A DNA stretch of 64,000 bases from Isoptericola halotolerans (GTDB lineage Bacteria > Actinomycetota > Actinomycetes > Actinomycetales > Cellulomonadaceae): the NCBI RefSeq assembly GCF_013149785.1, contig NZ_JABEZU010000002.1:310001-374000 (forward strand), given 5' to 3'. This document shows, piece after piece, positions 36,320 to 48,049 of this stretch. Position 1 is the first letter of the stretch; each line of letters starts with the position of its first letter. The notes beneath the pieces are model-generated. The model saw nothing but the letters and a program-made list of their open reading frames with translations, was not told the DNA's origin and ran no database searches. Position numbers and translations under genes: made by a program.

Positions 36320-39300
36320 CGGACGACGTCTTCGGGACCGCCGCGCTGCGGCACGCGGTCGCGGAGGCGTGGCTCGGGTCCGCGACACGCTTCCGTGAGG
36401 ACGCGAACAGCGAGGAGGACCACGCCCGCGGCCACTACCGCGACCGTGTCGTGGTCGAGCTGCTGCAGAACGCGGCCGACGCCGCGGCGCGTTCCGGGCT
36501 GCCCGGTCGTGTCGAGGTCCGTCTCGACCTGGGTGCACGCCGCCTGGTGGTGGCGAACACCGGTGCCTCGCTGGACGCCGACGGCGTCGCGTCCCTCTCC
36601 TCGCTGCGCGCCTCGGCGAAGTCCGGGCCGGGACAGGTGGGCCGCTTCGGCGTGGGGTTCGCCGCGGTGCGCTCGGTGTCGGACGAGGTGACGGTGCGCT
36701 CGCGCACCGGCGGCGTGCGGTTCTCGACCGTCGCGACGCGGGACGTGCTGGAGAAGCTGACCGCCGAGGACCGTCCGGGAGCGCAGCGTCTCGCGGCGGA
36801 CGTCGCGGACCGTGGGGACGACCTCCCGGTGCTGCGCCTGCCGGTGGAGGCCCCGGCCCTGCCCGCCGGCGTCGAGCACGACACGGAGGTCGAGCTGACG
36901 CTGCGCGACGACGCCGCGTCGGCGGCGGTCCGCGCCCAGCTCGCCGAGGTGGACGACGTCCTCCTGCTCGCCTTCCCCGCTCTCGACTCGGTCACCGTGA
37001 CCGTTGTGGGCGCGAATCCTGGGGTCCCAGAAGGGGATGAACGGCGCATTTCGGGCCAGGATTCGCGCCCACAACGAACGGCGGTGGGCCGGTTCGAGGA
37101 GTCGGAGGTCGCCGACCTGCCGAGGGAGCACCGCCGCCTCGACTGGTCGCTCACCTGGGCGCTGCTGCCCGACGGCGGCACCCCGGCAGCGCCGCGACGT
37201 CGCGTGCTCCACGCACCCACCCCCACGGACGTCCCGCTCGACCTGCCCGCGGTGCTGCTCGCCACCTTCCCCGTCGACGCGGGCCGGCGCACCGTCCTGC
37301 CCTGCGCGGCGACGGAGCGCCTCGCCGCGGAGGCCGGCCGGGAGTACGCGGCCCTGCTCGGCGACGTGGCCCGCCGCCGGTCCCGTGCCGACGCTCCCGT
37401 CCCCGACGACGTCGACGTGCTCGCCCTCGTACCCACCGGGCTGCCGGCCTCCGAGCTGGACGCCGCGATCCGCTCGGCAGCGGCCGAAGCGCTGTGCCGC
37501 ACCCCGCTCCTGGACGGCGGTGTGGCACCGGTCGACGCCCTCGTCGTGGCGGGCGAGCCCGGGGAGGACCACGACCTCGTGGCGGCCCTGGGGCCCGTCC
37601 TGCCCGGGCTCGTGGCCGTCCCGGTCCGGCCCCAGGCGACCGTACGGTCCCTGGGAGCCACCACCGCGTCGCTCGCCGACGTCGTCGACGACCTGCCGTC
37701 CGGGCTGCCGGCCGTGCGATGGCACGAGCTGCTGACCGCCCTGGAGCCGCACGCCGCCGAGCCGGGCGTGCTCGAGGCGCTCGCCGGTGCCCGCATCCCC
37801 CTGGCCGACGGTCGCGTCGCCGGGGTGCGTGGCGCCGTCGTCCTGCCCGAGTCCGCGGACGACGGCGACGAGGCCTCGCTCGCCGCGACGGCTCGTGCGC
37901 TGGGACTGCGGGTGGTGCACCCGGACGCGACGCACCCGCTCCTGCTCCGGGCGGGGGCCGTGGCCACCGACCCACGACGGCTGCTCCACGACGCGGAGGT
38001 GCGGGACGTGTCCCTCGCCGCCGCGGAGACCGTCCTCGACGGCGGGGACGACGACGGCGCGCGCGAGCTGGTGAGTCATGCCCTCGCGCTCGTCCGGCTG
38101 GCCGGCGGGACGGACGTGCCCTTCTGGACGGGCGAGCTGCCCGTGCCGACGGTGGACGGCGAGACCGTCGCGCTGCGCGACACCGTGCTCCCCGGCACGT
38201 GGGCGGCGGAGCTCTTCACCGGGCTGGTGCCCGTCGCGCCCGAGTTCGTCGCCCGGTACAGCGCACCCGTGCTCGCCGCGGCCGGTGCGCGCACCGAGCC
38301 CGCCGTCTACACGGTCCGAGACGTCGTGACCCCCGAGCCGGACGGCTCGGACGGGCCGGAGCTCGAGGGCACGGGCAGCGGCGGCGACCACGACCCGGAC
38401 GACCCGTCCGGCTGGCTCGCCGGGTGGTCGGACTACCTGAAGATGCTCGCCGGACGTCTCGGCGCCGGCGTGGCCGTGGGTGACCTGGTGGCCGTCGCGG
38501 ACCTCGACGCCGTCGGCGACGAGGCCTGGCCGAGCGTCCTGTCCCGGCTCTCCTCCGACCCGGACGCCCGCCACGCCCTGCTGGCACCGGTGCGCACCGG
38601 CCGCGCCTCCGCGCCCTCGTACACCGCGTGGTGGTTGCGCGAGCGCTTCGGAGCCCCCTTCGCGCTGCACGACGGCGTCCCGCTCCTGCCGACGGCACCG
38701 CGCGACCTGGCCGGGCTCGACGTCGCGACGCGGCGTGCGCTCGGCGGCGTGGAGGCGCTGACCGACCTCGACGCCGCCGACTGGCCCGCCGCGCTGGACC
38801 GGCTCCCGCCTGCGGGAGCGAGCCTGCCGCTGCGCGACGCCCTCGTGGTGTGGCGTGGTCTGGCGCGGCTCTCGGCGCGGCTCGACCCGTCCGACCGCTC
38901 CTCCGCCCTGGACCCGCTGCCCGACCGCCTGCCCGCGCTGGACGCGAGCGACGTCGTCGTGCAACGGGCAGAGGACGTCGAGGTCGCCGGGACGGCCCGC
39001 TGGGCGGCCCTCGGGGCGGTGCTGCCCGCGCCCGCTGCGGACGCCGAGGCGCTGGCCGACCTGCTCGACCTGCCGCTGGCGGGCGAGGACGGCCTGCCCG
39101 CCCCGGACATGCCTGGCACCGAGCGGGAGCTGGACCCTCGCCTCGCCGTGCTGGACCATCGCATGCCCGCCTCGTGGTTCGAGCACGAGCGCCTCTCGGT
39201 GGCCGGCCGGCCCGTGCCGTGGTGGGTCGACGCGACCGGGCGCGTGCACGCGACGTCGCCGGCGGGGCTCGCCGCGGGTGTCGCCGACGTGCTCGGGCGG

Positions 39301-39384
39301 CCCGACCGCACCGTGCTGGTGGGCGCCGTGCTCGCGGACCCGGAGCGCGCGGTGGCGCTCTGGGCGACGACCGCCTGGGGCTGA
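36316..39384 (+). CDS. Sacsin-like N-terminal ATPase (GHKL fold) protein
   Basis: 1022 residues. The N-terminal Hsp90-like ATPase has 'VVELLQNAADAAAR' (N-box Asn52), 'LVVANTGASLDADG' (81-90) and 'GRFGVGFAAVRS' (109-120). The rest, about 800 residues, has no recognised domain. Sacsin-like ATPases are presumed chaperone or nucleic-acid remodelling factors; the activity here is unknown. A 73-nt palindromic element is embedded in frame at residues 230-254 and raises A/T-ending codons locally (AAT, ATT, GAT, GAA, CAA). The reading frame is intact across it. The GTG start overlaps the DUF3027 stop by 4 bases. Confidence 0.82.
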   Translation: MTDDVFGTAALRHAVAEAWLGSATRFREDANSEEDHARGHYRDRVVVELLQNAADAAARSGLPGRVEVRLDLGARRLVVANTGASLDADGVASLSSLRASAKSGPGQVGRFGVGFAAVRSVSDEVTVRSRTGGVRFSTVATRDVLEKLTAEDRPGAQRLAADVADRGDDLPVLRLPVEAPALPAGVEHDTEVELTLRDDAASAAVRAQLAEVDDVLLLAFPALDSVTVTVVGANPGVPEGDERRISGQDSRPQRTAVGRFEESEVADLPREHRRLDWSLTWALLPDGGTPAAPRRRVLHAPTPTDVPLDLPAVLLATFPVDAGRRTVLPCAATERLAAEAGREYAALLGDVARRRSRADAPVPDDVDVLALVPTGLPASELDAAIRSAAAEALCRTPLLDGGVAPVDALVVAGEPGEDHDLVAALGPVLPGLVAVPVRPQATVRSLGATTASLADVVDDLPSGLPAVRWHELLTALEPHAAEPGVLEALAGARIPLADGRVAGVRGAVVLPESADDGDEASLAATARALGLRVVHPDATHPLLLRAGAVATDPRRLLHDAEVRDVSLAAAETVLDGGDDDGARELVSHALALVRLAGGTDVPFWTGELPVPTVDGETVALRDTVLPGTWAAELFTGLVPVAPEFVARYSAPVLAAAGARTEPAVYTVRDVVTPEPDGSDGPELEGTGSGGDHDPDDPSGWLAGWSDYLKMLAGRLGAGVAVGDLVAVADLDAVGDEAWPSVLSRLSSDPDARHALLAPVRTGRASAPSYTAWWLRERFGAPFALHDGVPLLPTAPRDLAGLDVATRRALGGVEALTDLDAADWPAALDRLPPAGASLPLRDALVVWRGLARLSARLDPSDRSSALDPLPDRLPALDASDVVVQRAEDVEVAGTARWAALGAVLPAPAADAEALADLLDLPLAGEDGLPAPDMPGTERELDPRLAVLDHRMPASWFEHERLSVAGRPVPWWVDATGRVHATSPAGLAAGVADVLGRPDRTVLVGAVLADPERAVALWATTAWG
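37003..37075. repeat. Palindromic element, copy 3 (73 nt), inside a coding region
   Basis: Perfect 20-bp inverted repeat (37003-37022 with 37056-37075) beginning GTTGTGGGCGCGA, with a 33-nt centre. It lies wholly within the sacsin-like ATPase gene and is translated, without introducing a stop. Confidence 0.92.
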
Positions 39385-39388
39385 GCCG

Positions 39389-39640
39389 TCAGTCCTCGGG
39401 GTCGTCGCGGTGACGGCGTGCCCAGAGCAGGCCGAGGCCACCCAGCGCGACACCGGCGAGGCACACACCCACGGCGTCGTCGGTGGGCTGTCCTGCCAGG
39501 GCGAGCACGCTCAGGGCGACCAGCACGACCGACCAGACGATGATGCCCAGCAGGATCACGCGCCGCAGGTCCACGCGCTCCGGCGGTGGCGTGGGGCGGC
39601 GTCGCTCCGGGTGGAGCAACAGGGACATCACGGTGGGCAC
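39389..39640 (-). CDS. DUF2530 family small membrane protein
   Basis: 83 residues with two hydrophobic helices ('LLGIIVWSVVLVALSVLALAG' and 'AVGVCLAGVALGGLGLLWA') and a charged 'RRHRDDPED' end, matching DUF2530 of actinobacteria. Function unknown. The GTG at 39640 is preferred because a TACGAT -10 box ends 6 nt upstream; an ATG four codons later is the alternative. It is convergent with the sacsin-like gene (stops 4 nt apart) and divergent from the cytidylyltransferase. Confidence 0.75.
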   Translation of the reverse strand: MPTVMSLLLHPERRRPTPPPERVDLRRVILLGIIVWSVVLVALSVLALAGQPTDDAVGVCLAGVALGGLGLLWARRHRDDPED

Positions 39641-39646
39641 GGGTCG

Positions 39647-39652
39647 ATCGTA
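39647..39652 (-). promoter_or_regulatory. Leaderless-type -10 box of the DUF2530 gene
   Basis: On the minus strand TACGAT ends 6 nt before the GTG at 39640. Confidence 0.4.
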
Positions 39653-39742
39653 CGTCGCGGACGCCCGGATACCCTCTCGCGGCGTAGGATGAACGACTGG
39701 CGAACGCAGTGCTGCGTGACGGTTACCGACGAGGGACGAGGA

Positions 39743-40135
39743 ATGAAGCGAGTCATCACCTACGGCACCTACGACCTGCTGCACTACGGGCACATCGAGC
39801 TGCTGCGCAGGGCGCGTGCGCTGGGCGACTACCTGATCGTGGCGCTGTCCACGGACGAGTTCAACGCGGGCAAGGGCAAGAAGTCGTACTTCTCGTTCGA
39901 GGAGCGCCGCCGCATGCTCGAGGCGATCCGCCACGTCGACCTCGTGATCCCCGAGAACACCTGGGAGCAGAAGTCCGAGGACATCAAGCTGTACCACGTG
40001 GACACGTTCGTCATCGGTGACGACTGGGCGGGCAAGTTCGACGAGCTCAAGGAGCACTGCGAGGTCGTCTACCTGGAGCGCACGCCGGAGATCTCCACCA
40101 CCCAGATCAAGGCGGGACTCGCCTCCAAGGCCTGA
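39743..40135 (+). CDS. tagD: Glycerol-3-phosphate cytidylyltransferase-like protein
   Basis: 130 residues, matching TagD in length. 'VITYGTYDLLHYGHIELLRRARALGDYLIVALSTDEFN' has the GTFD-like and HxGH nucleotide-binding motifs, with 'RTPEISTTQIK' (RTxxISTT) at the end. It would make CDP-glycerol from CTP and sn-glycerol-3-phosphate for teichoic-acid-like or glycerol-decorated polymers. Two GA-rich ribosome sites (GAGGGACGAGGA) precede the ATG. No tagF-like polymerase is in the window, so the pathway is inferred from the family and from the nearby glycan genes. Confidence 0.9.
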   Translation: MKRVITYGTYDLLHYGHIELLRRARALGDYLIVALSTDEFNAGKGKKSYFSFEERRRMLEAIRHVDLVIPENTWEQKSEDIKLYHVDTFVIGDDWAGKFDELKEHCEVVYLERTPEISTTQIKAGLASKA

Positions 40136-40176
40136 CCCTCCCCAGGACCTTCACATCTCTGGCACCATGGGTGCTC

Positions 40177-42628
<2,452 letters not shown>

Positions 42629-42633
42629 AGGCG

Positions 42634-43248
42634 TCAGCGCAGGCTCGCGAGGTAGGCGTTCACCGCATCGAGGGTGGGCAGTAGTCCTTGCTGCTCGGCC
42701 TCGACCAGGGTGGGCGCGGCGGTGTCCTTGTCCGAGAGCTGGGGGCTCAGGGGTGAACCGTCGCGGGCGGTGGTGGGCCAGTCGATGCCGATCGCCGGGT
42801 CGAGGGGGTGGATGCCGTGCTCGGCGCCGGGGTCGTAGCCGGTCGAGCACAGGTACATCACGGTGGAGGCGTCCTGCAGGGACATGAACGCGTGCCCGAG
42901 ACCCTCGCCGAGGTAGACGGCGCGCCGGTCGACGTCGTCCAGCAGGACCGAGTCCCACCGGCCGAAGGTGGGGGAGCCGACGCGCAGGTCGACCACGACG
43001 TCGAGGATCGCTCCGCGGGGGCAGGCGACGTACTTGGCCTGCCCGGGGGGGACGTCCGCGACGTGGATGCCGCGCAGCACCCCGGCCGCGGAGACCGACA
43101 GGTTGGCCTGGGCCAGGTCCAGCGGGTGGCCGACGGCCTCGGTGAACGGGCCGGTCTTGAACCACTCGAGGAACACCCCGCGCGGGTCGCCGTGCTGCAC
43201 CGGGGTGATCTCGAACGCGCCGGGCACGGACAGCTCACGGAACTGCAC
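42634..43248 (-). CDS. rfbC: dTDP-4-dehydrorhamnose 3,5-epimerase
   Basis: 204 residues of the RmlC cupin fold. 'GVFLEWFKTGPF', 'DLAQANLSVSAAGVLRGIHVADVPPGQAKYVACPRGAILDVVVDLRVGSPTFG' holds the catalytic His (RGIH) and 'GLGHAFMSLQDASTVMYLCSTGY' the Tyr. It epimerises C3 and C5 of dTDP-4-keto-6-deoxyglucose. It is on the strand opposite to rfbB and rfbD. It shares rfbB's codon habits in part. Confidence 0.95.
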   Translation of the reverse strand: MQFRELSVPGAFEITPVQHGDPRGVFLEWFKTGPFTEAVGHPLDLAQANLSVSAAGVLRGIHVADVPPGQAKYVACPRGAILDVVVDLRVGSPTFGRWDSVLLDDVDRRAVYLGEGLGHAFMSLQDASTVMYLCSTGYDPGAEHGIHPLDPAIGIDWPTTARDGSPLSPQLSDKDTAAPTLVEAEQQGLLPTLDAVNAYLASLR

Positions 43249-43283
43249 TGGGCGGCCTTCCGGTCGGGGACGGTGTCGCGCTC

Positions 43284-43289
43284 TAGGAT
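43284..43289 (+). promoter_or_regulatory. Leaderless-type -10 box of rfbD
   Basis: TAGGAT ends 7 nt before the GTG at 43297, and it covers the earlier in-frame ATG (43288), ruling that codon out as a start. Confidence 0.5.
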
Positions 43290-43296
43290 GCTACGG

Positions 43297-44181
43297 GTGA
43301 GCACCCTGGCGCGGTCGGGTCCCTGGGCGGTGGTCGGCGCCTCGGGGATGCTCGGGCGGGACCTGGTCGACCTGCTGGCCTCGCGGGGCATCGAGGTGAC
43401 AGCGCTGGGACGGACGGACCTCGACCTTACCGACGCCGGAGCGTCGCAGCGAGCGCTCGTCGGGGCCGCCGTCGTCGTCAACTGTGCGGCCTGGACCGCC
43501 GTGGACGACGCCGAGTCCCGCGAGGCAGAGGCGTTCGCCGTGAACGCGACGGGTGCGGCGAACCTGGCCCGGGCGGCGCGCGTGGCCGGTGCGAGGTTCG
43601 TGCACGTCTCGACGGACTACGTGTTCGACGGCGAGGCCACCGAGCCGTACGCCGAGGACGCACCGGTGGCGCCGCGCTCGGCCTACGGCCGCACCAAGGC
43701 GGCCGGGGAGCGGGCGGTGCGTGCGGAGGCACCGGACCACCTCATCGTGCGCACGGCGTGGTTGTACGGGGCGCACGGTGGTTGCTTCCCGAAGACCATG
43801 GCGCGTCTGGCCGCCGAGCGTGACCGGCTCACCGTCGTCGACGACCAGGTCGGCCAGCCGACGTGGGCCCGGGACCTGGCCGACCTCATCGTCCGACTGG
43901 TCGAGGCCGGCGCGCCGTCCGGGACCTATCACGGGACGTCGTCCGGCCGGACGTCGTGGTTCGGCTTCGCCCGGCGGATCGTGGCGGCCACCGGCCACCG
44001 CACGATCGTGGAGCCGACGACGAGCGAGGCGTTCCCGCGCCCGGCCCCCCGCCCGGCCTGCTCGGTGCTCGGGCATGACGCCCTGCACGCCGTGGGCGTC
44101 GAGCCGATCGGCGACTGGGCCGAGCGGTGGGATGTCGCGGCACCCGAGGTTCTCGCCCCGCTCAGTCCTCGAGCAGGCTGA
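43297..44181 (+). CDS. rfbD: dTDP-4-dehydrorhamnose reductase
   Basis: 294 residues. '[22 protein letters not shown]' binds NADPH, '[27 protein letters not shown]' and '[37 protein letters not shown]' contain the Ser/Tyr-x3-Lys catalytic set, and 'RTAWLYG' is typical of RmlD. It completes dTDP-L-rhamnose synthesis. The GTG at 43297 lies 7 nt after a TAGGAT -10 box, indicating a leaderless mRNA. Its 3' end overlaps that of rfbA on the other strand by 20 bases. Confidence 0.95.
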   Translation: MSTLARSGPWAVVGASGMLGRDLVDLLASRGIEVTALGRTDLDLTDAGASQRALVGAAVVVNCAAWTAVDDAESREAEAFAVNATGAANLARAARVAGARFVHVSTDYVFDGEATEPYAEDAPVAPRSAYGRTKAAGERAVRAEAPDHLIVRTAWLYGAHGGCFPKTMARLAAERDRLTVVDDQVGQPTWARDLADLIVRLVEAGAPSGTYHGTSSGRTSWFGFARRIVAATGHRTIVEPTTSEAFPRPAPRPACSVLGHDALHAVGVEPIGDWAERWDVAAPEVLAPLSPRAG

Positions 44182-45025
44182 GCAGGTAGGCGCCGTAGCC
44201 GGACCTCACGAGCTTCTCGGCGCGGGCGCGCAGCTCGTCGTCGGAGAGGAACCCGCGCCGCCACGCGACCTCTTCCGGCGCTCCGACCTTGAGGCCCTGG
44301 CGCTGCTCGACGGTGCGCACGAAGTCGCCGGCATCGATCAGGGAGTCGAACGTGCCGGTGTCCAGCCACGCCGTGCCGCGCGGCAGCACCTCGACGTGCA
44401 GGCGGCCCTGGCGCAGGTAGGCGGCGTTGACGTCCGTGATCTCGTACTCACCTCGCGCCGAGGGCTCCAGGTCGCGGGCGATCCCCACGACGTCGTTGTC
44501 GTAGAAGTACAGCCCCGGCACCGCGTACCTCGACCTCGGCGCGGCAGGCTTCTCCTCCAGCGAGACCGCGCGACCCTCCTCGTCGAACTCCACCACCCCG
44601 TACGCGGACGGCTCGGCGACCCGGTAGGCGAAGATCGAGCCGCCGTCCACGCCGGTGAAGCGCTGGAGCTGGTCGCCCAGGCCCTGGCCGTAGAAGATGT
44701 TGTCGCCCAGCACCAGCGCCACCGACTCGCCGCCGATGAACTCCGCGCCCAGGACGAACGCCTGCGCGAGCCCGTTCGGCTGCTCCTGGACGGCGTACCG
44801 GATCGAGATGCCGAACTGCGAACCGTCACCGAGCAGGCGCTGGAACTGTGCCGCGTCGTGCGGGGTGGTGATCACCAGCACGTCGCGGATCCCGGCCAGC
44901 AGCAGCGTCGACAGCGGGTAGTAGATCATCGGCTTGTCGTAGACCGGCACGAGCTGCTTGCTCACGCCCAGGGTGATCGGGTGCAACCGGGTGCCGGAAC
45001 CGCCGGCCAGGATGATGCCGCGCAT
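44162..45025 (-). CDS. rfbA: Glucose-1-phosphate thymidylyltransferase
   Basis: 287 residues. The nucleotide-binding '[44 protein letters not shown]' and '[15 protein letters not shown]'-like region ('[16 protein letters not shown]') are diagnostic of RmlA. Also '[14 protein letters not shown]' and '[19 protein letters not shown]'. It makes dTDP-glucose, the first step of the rhamnose pathway, and is usually feedback-inhibited by dTDP-rhamnose. It overlaps convergently with rfbD by 20 bases. Confidence 0.96.
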   Translation of the reverse strand: MRGIILAGGSGTRLHPITLGVSKQLVPVYDKPMIYYPLSTLLLAGIRDVLVITTPHDAAQFQRLLGDGSQFGISIRYAVQEQPNGLAQAFVLGAEFIGGESVALVLGDNIFYGQGLGDQLQRFTGVDGGSIFAYRVAEPSAYGVVEFDEEGRAVSLEEKPAAPRSRYAVPGLYFYDNDVVGIARDLEPSARGEYEITDVNAAYLRQGRLHVEVLPRGTAWLDTGTFDSLIDAGDFVRTVEQRQGLKVGAPEEVAWRRGFLSDDELRARAEKLVRSGYGAYLLSLLED

Positions 45026-45079
45026 GGCGTCGATGCTGTCACGACGGCGCCGGGCAGGCCGGGTGATTCCGTGGATGTG

Positions 45080-46393
45080 TCAGACCGCAGGTCCCGCGAG
45101 CAGCACTGCGCCGTGCGGGGGCAGCGCGAGATCGAGCGCCGCGCTGCCCGGCGCGACGCCCCGGGCGTCGTCGCTCTGCACGGGGACCTCCCGTCGGGGA
45201 AACGTCGCCCCGGTCCACAGCTCGCGGACCTCCGGGCCGCCGCTGGCGGCGAACCCGACCCGGGACACGTCCTGGCTGAGCGCCAGCGGCTCGTCGCCGA
45301 GGTTGAAGACGGCGGCGTAGGCGGTGCCGTCGTGCCCGTCGGCGGCCCACATCACCAGCGGTCCCTCGCGGAACACCTCGCGGTTGCGCCGGGAGTCGCG
45401 GTGCACGGCGAGCACGTCGGCGTTCTGCAGGAGCGCGACGGTCCCCGGGTCCGACGTCGGCAGGTCGCCGCCGAACATCAGGGGCGACCGGGCGATCACC
45501 CACAGGGTCAGCAGGCTGACCCGCTCGTCGGGCGTCAGGCCGTCGTCGCGCGGCTCGCCGCGTTCGGCGCGCAGCCCGATGCGGCCGAGCGGCAGCATGT
45601 CGCCGTCGGCCCAGCCGCCGTCGCCCGACAGCGGCGCCCAGCGGGCGAACCGCGCGAAGTTCGCCTCGACGTCCTCCCACCGGTCCCACAGGTCGTCGCA
45701 GATGCGCCACATCGTGGCGTGCTCGCGCAGGTGGGGCTCGTGCGTGGTCGACAGGTCACGGCCGGGGGAGAGGCTGAGCTCGATCGCGCGCCCGCTCCGC
45801 GCGATCGCCCGCGCGTACGCCTCGATGTCGGCCGCCTGGTAGGGCCAGAGCATGTCGTCGGCCTTGATGAAGTCCACGCCCCACGACGCGTAGAGGGCGA
45901 GCGTGGAGTCGTAGTAGGCCTGCGCGCCCGGGTGGGAGTGGTCGAGACCGACCATGTCCGGGTTCCACTCGCACGCGTTCGTCGGGTCGGCGATGTCCAC
46001 GGCGGTGGCCGTGGTGCCCGGCACCGGTGTCGCCCGATCGACCGCGAGCCGTGGCACGCCCCGCATCGTGTGGATGCCGAACCGTAGCCCCAGCTCGTGG
46101 ACCTGCGCGGCCAGCGGCGCGAACCCGCGGCCGTCCGCCGCGCTCGGGAACCGCCCAGGGTCCGGCAGGAGCCGCCCGTGGGTGTCCATCGTCAACGGTG
46201 CACCGGCGTTGTACCCGTGGGAGCGGGCTGTCGGGTCGGACCAGTCGATGTCGACCACCACGGTGTCCCAGCCGAAGGGCAGCAGGTGCTCGGCCATGAA
46301 CCGGGCGTTGGCCAGCACCTCGTCCTCGGTGACCGTGGTGCCGTAGCAGTCCCAGCTGTTCCAGCCCATCGGGGGGCGGGACGTCGTTCCCAT
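45080..46393 (-). CDS. Alpha-galactosidase-like glycoside hydrolase (GH27)
   Basis: 437 residues. 'PPMGWNSWDCYGTTV' and 'GFAPLAAQVHELGLRFGIHTMRGVPR' start the GH27 barrel. 'GVDFIKADDMLWPY' carries the nucleophile Asp, and 'MWRICDDLWDRWEDV' the acid/base Asp. A C-terminal beta domain (about 330-437) follows. There is no signal peptide, so it is likely cytoplasmic and degrades imported alpha-galactosides, or acts on another alpha-linked sugar. GAAGGAG precedes the ATG at 46393. It interrupts the glycan-synthesis genes. Confidence 0.9.
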   Translation of the reverse strand: MGTTSRPPMGWNSWDCYGTTVTEDEVLANARFMAEHLLPFGWDTVVVDIDWSDPTARSHGYNAGAPLTMDTHGRLLPDPGRFPSAADGRGFAPLAAQVHELGLRFGIHTMRGVPRLAVDRATPVPGTTATAVDIADPTNACEWNPDMVGLDHSHPGAQAYYDSTLALYASWGVDFIKADDMLWPYQAADIEAYARAIARSGRAIELSLSPGRDLSTTHEPHLREHATMWRICDDLWDRWEDVEANFARFARWAPLSGDGGWADGDMLPLGRIGLRAERGEPRDDGLTPDERVSLLTLWVIARSPLMFGGDLPTSDPGTVALLQNADVLAVHRDSRRNREVFREGPLVMWAADGHDGTAYAAVFNLGDEPLALSQDVSRVGFAASGGPEVRELWTGATFPRREVPVQSDDARGVAPGSAALDLALPPHGAVLLAGPAV

Positions 46394-46447
46394 CGTTGCT
46401 CCTTCGTCTCGTCGGGCGTCCCTAGCCTGGCCTGTCACAATGACCGG

Positions 46448-48040
46448 GTGACGCGTGACACGCCGCCGTGCGAGCGTGCCTACCGCCGCACCCTCGCCGT
46501 CCTGACGCTCGCCGTGGCGCTGTGGGCCGTGGCGTGGGCCGCGCTGACCCCGGGGTTCCGCTCGCCCGACGAGCAGAACCACCTGAACAGCGTGATCCGT
46601 GTCGCCTACGGCGGAGGATGGCCGGCGCCGGGGGACGCGTACTTCGCGCCGGTCACCGACCAGGCCGTCACCGAGGCCGCCTACCCGGCCGACCTGCCGG
46701 GACGCTGGCGGTACCGGGCCGACGAGGCGCAGTTCGTCGACGTCGTCCCCGTGCCCGCCGCCGAGCGCGTGCGGATCGACGCCGGCAACGCGCTGCCGGT
46801 CGAAGGCAGTGACGCGACCGTCGACCAGATGACGCAGCACCCGCCGGCCTACTACGTGCTGGGTGCGGGGGTGCTGCACGCCACGGGTACCGCGGACGCG
46901 CGCTGGGACGTCGCTCTGCTGACCCTGCGCCTGCTCGATGTCGTGCTGTTCGCGGCCACGGTGCCGCTCGCGGCGGCCACGGTGCGTCGGCTCACCGGGT
47001 CCCGGTCCGCCGCCCTGGTGGCCGCGCCGTTCCCGATGCTGATCCCGCAGGTCGGGCACATCATGGGCGCCGCGAACAACGATGCGCTCGTGGTGCTCAC
47101 CGGTGCCGGTGTCACCTACCTCGCCGCGCGCGTCGTCACCGGTGACCTGCGGTGGCGGGTCGCCGTGGCGCTCGGTCTGGTGCTGGGTGCCGGGCTGCTC
47201 ACCAAGGTGATGCTCGCGTTCGCGATCCCCACGGTCGTGCTCGCGTACCTGCTCGCTCCCGGGCCGCGCGCCCGTCCACGGGCGGGACCGACGGCGGTGG
47301 CCCGGAGCGCCCGCGGCCTCGTGGCGCTGTCGCTCGCCTTCGTCGTCGGCGGCTGGTGGTGGGCGCGCAACTGGATCGTCGACGGCGCCGTGCAGCCGGT
47401 CGGGCTGCCACGCGACTACTCGGGCATGACCCGGGTCCCTGCCGACGAGGTGTTCTCCGACGCGGTCGGGCGCACCGCGCAGGCGTTCTTCGGCAACCTC
47501 GGATGGCTGGAGGTGCGCCTGCCCGGCGACCTGGTGGCGCTCGGCTCGGTGCTCCTGATCGGCGCCACGCTGGTCGCGGTCGCGGTCCCCGGCGCACGGC
47601 GCGGCTCCCTGACGGTCGCGCTGCTGCCCGTCGGCCTGGTCGGCGGCGTGATCGCCAACGCGATGAGGAGCTGGTCCGAGTCGGGCGTGCTCGTCGCCCT
47701 GCAGGGCCGGTACGTGTTCGGGGGGCTGACGGCGCTGGCGGCGCTCGTGGCCGTCGCGGTCTGGCAGGGGTGCCGACGTCGGGAGCGTCGGACGGCCGTC
47801 GCGGTCCCGGTCGTCGCGGGCCTGGCGGTGGTCGCGGCCGCGTCGGGCCTGGTGTGGGCGTTCGGCGCGATGTACCGGGGGCCGGGAGAGAGTGCGGCTC
47901 GGGCGTGGGACCGCTGGGTGGCGTGGAGCCCTCTGGGCGAGCCGGCGCTGGTGGTCGTGCTGGTGGTGGTCGCCGTCGGTCTCGTGGCGTCCGTCGTCGC
48001 CGCCGTGCGGTGGTCGCTGCTCACGAGACCCGCCGAGTAG
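46448..48040 (+). CDS. DUF2142-like multi-pass membrane protein (glycosyltransferase-C-like)
   Basis: 530 residues with many transmembrane helices. Near the start, 'WAALTPGFRSPDEQNHLNSVIRVAYGGGWP' has the Pro-Asp-Glu...His signature of DUF2142, a family resembling polyprenyl-phosphate-sugar-using GT-C enzymes; an extracytoplasmic loop with 'QHPPAYYVLGA' follows. It probably uses lipid-linked sugars at the outer face of the membrane, fitting the glycan cluster. The GTG at 46448 is chosen; the upstream frame overlaps the divergent GH27 gene. Confidence 0.8.
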   Translation: MTRDTPPCERAYRRTLAVLTLAVALWAVAWAALTPGFRSPDEQNHLNSVIRVAYGGGWPAPGDAYFAPVTDQAVTEAAYPADLPGRWRYRADEAQFVDVVPVPAAERVRIDAGNALPVEGSDATVDQMTQHPPAYYVLGAGVLHATGTADARWDVALLTLRLLDVVLFAATVPLAAATVRRLTGSRSAALVAAPFPMLIPQVGHIMGAANNDALVVLTGAGVTYLAARVVTGDLRWRVAVALGLVLGAGLLTKVMLAFAIPTVVLAYLLAPGPRARPRAGPTAVARSARGLVALSLAFVVGGWWWARNWIVDGAVQPVGLPRDYSGMTRVPADEVFSDAVGRTAQAFFGNLGWLEVRLPGDLVALGSVLLIGATLVAVAVPGARRGSLTVALLPVGLVGGVIANAMRSWSESGVLVALQGRYVFGGLTALAALVAVAVWQGCRRRERRTAVAVPVVAGLAVVAAASGLVWAFGAMYRGPGESAARAWDRWVAWSPLGEPALVVVLVVVAVGLVASVVAAVRWSLLTRPAE

Positions 48041-48049
48041 GGGGCGGAC

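Noticed and set aside
35674-39468. Very long antisense open frame (about 1260 codons) opposite the DUF3027 and sacsin-like genes
   Set aside because: It is a high-GC shadow: composition is Arg/Gly/Ala/His-rich with no motif, while the plus-strand frames have clear domains.
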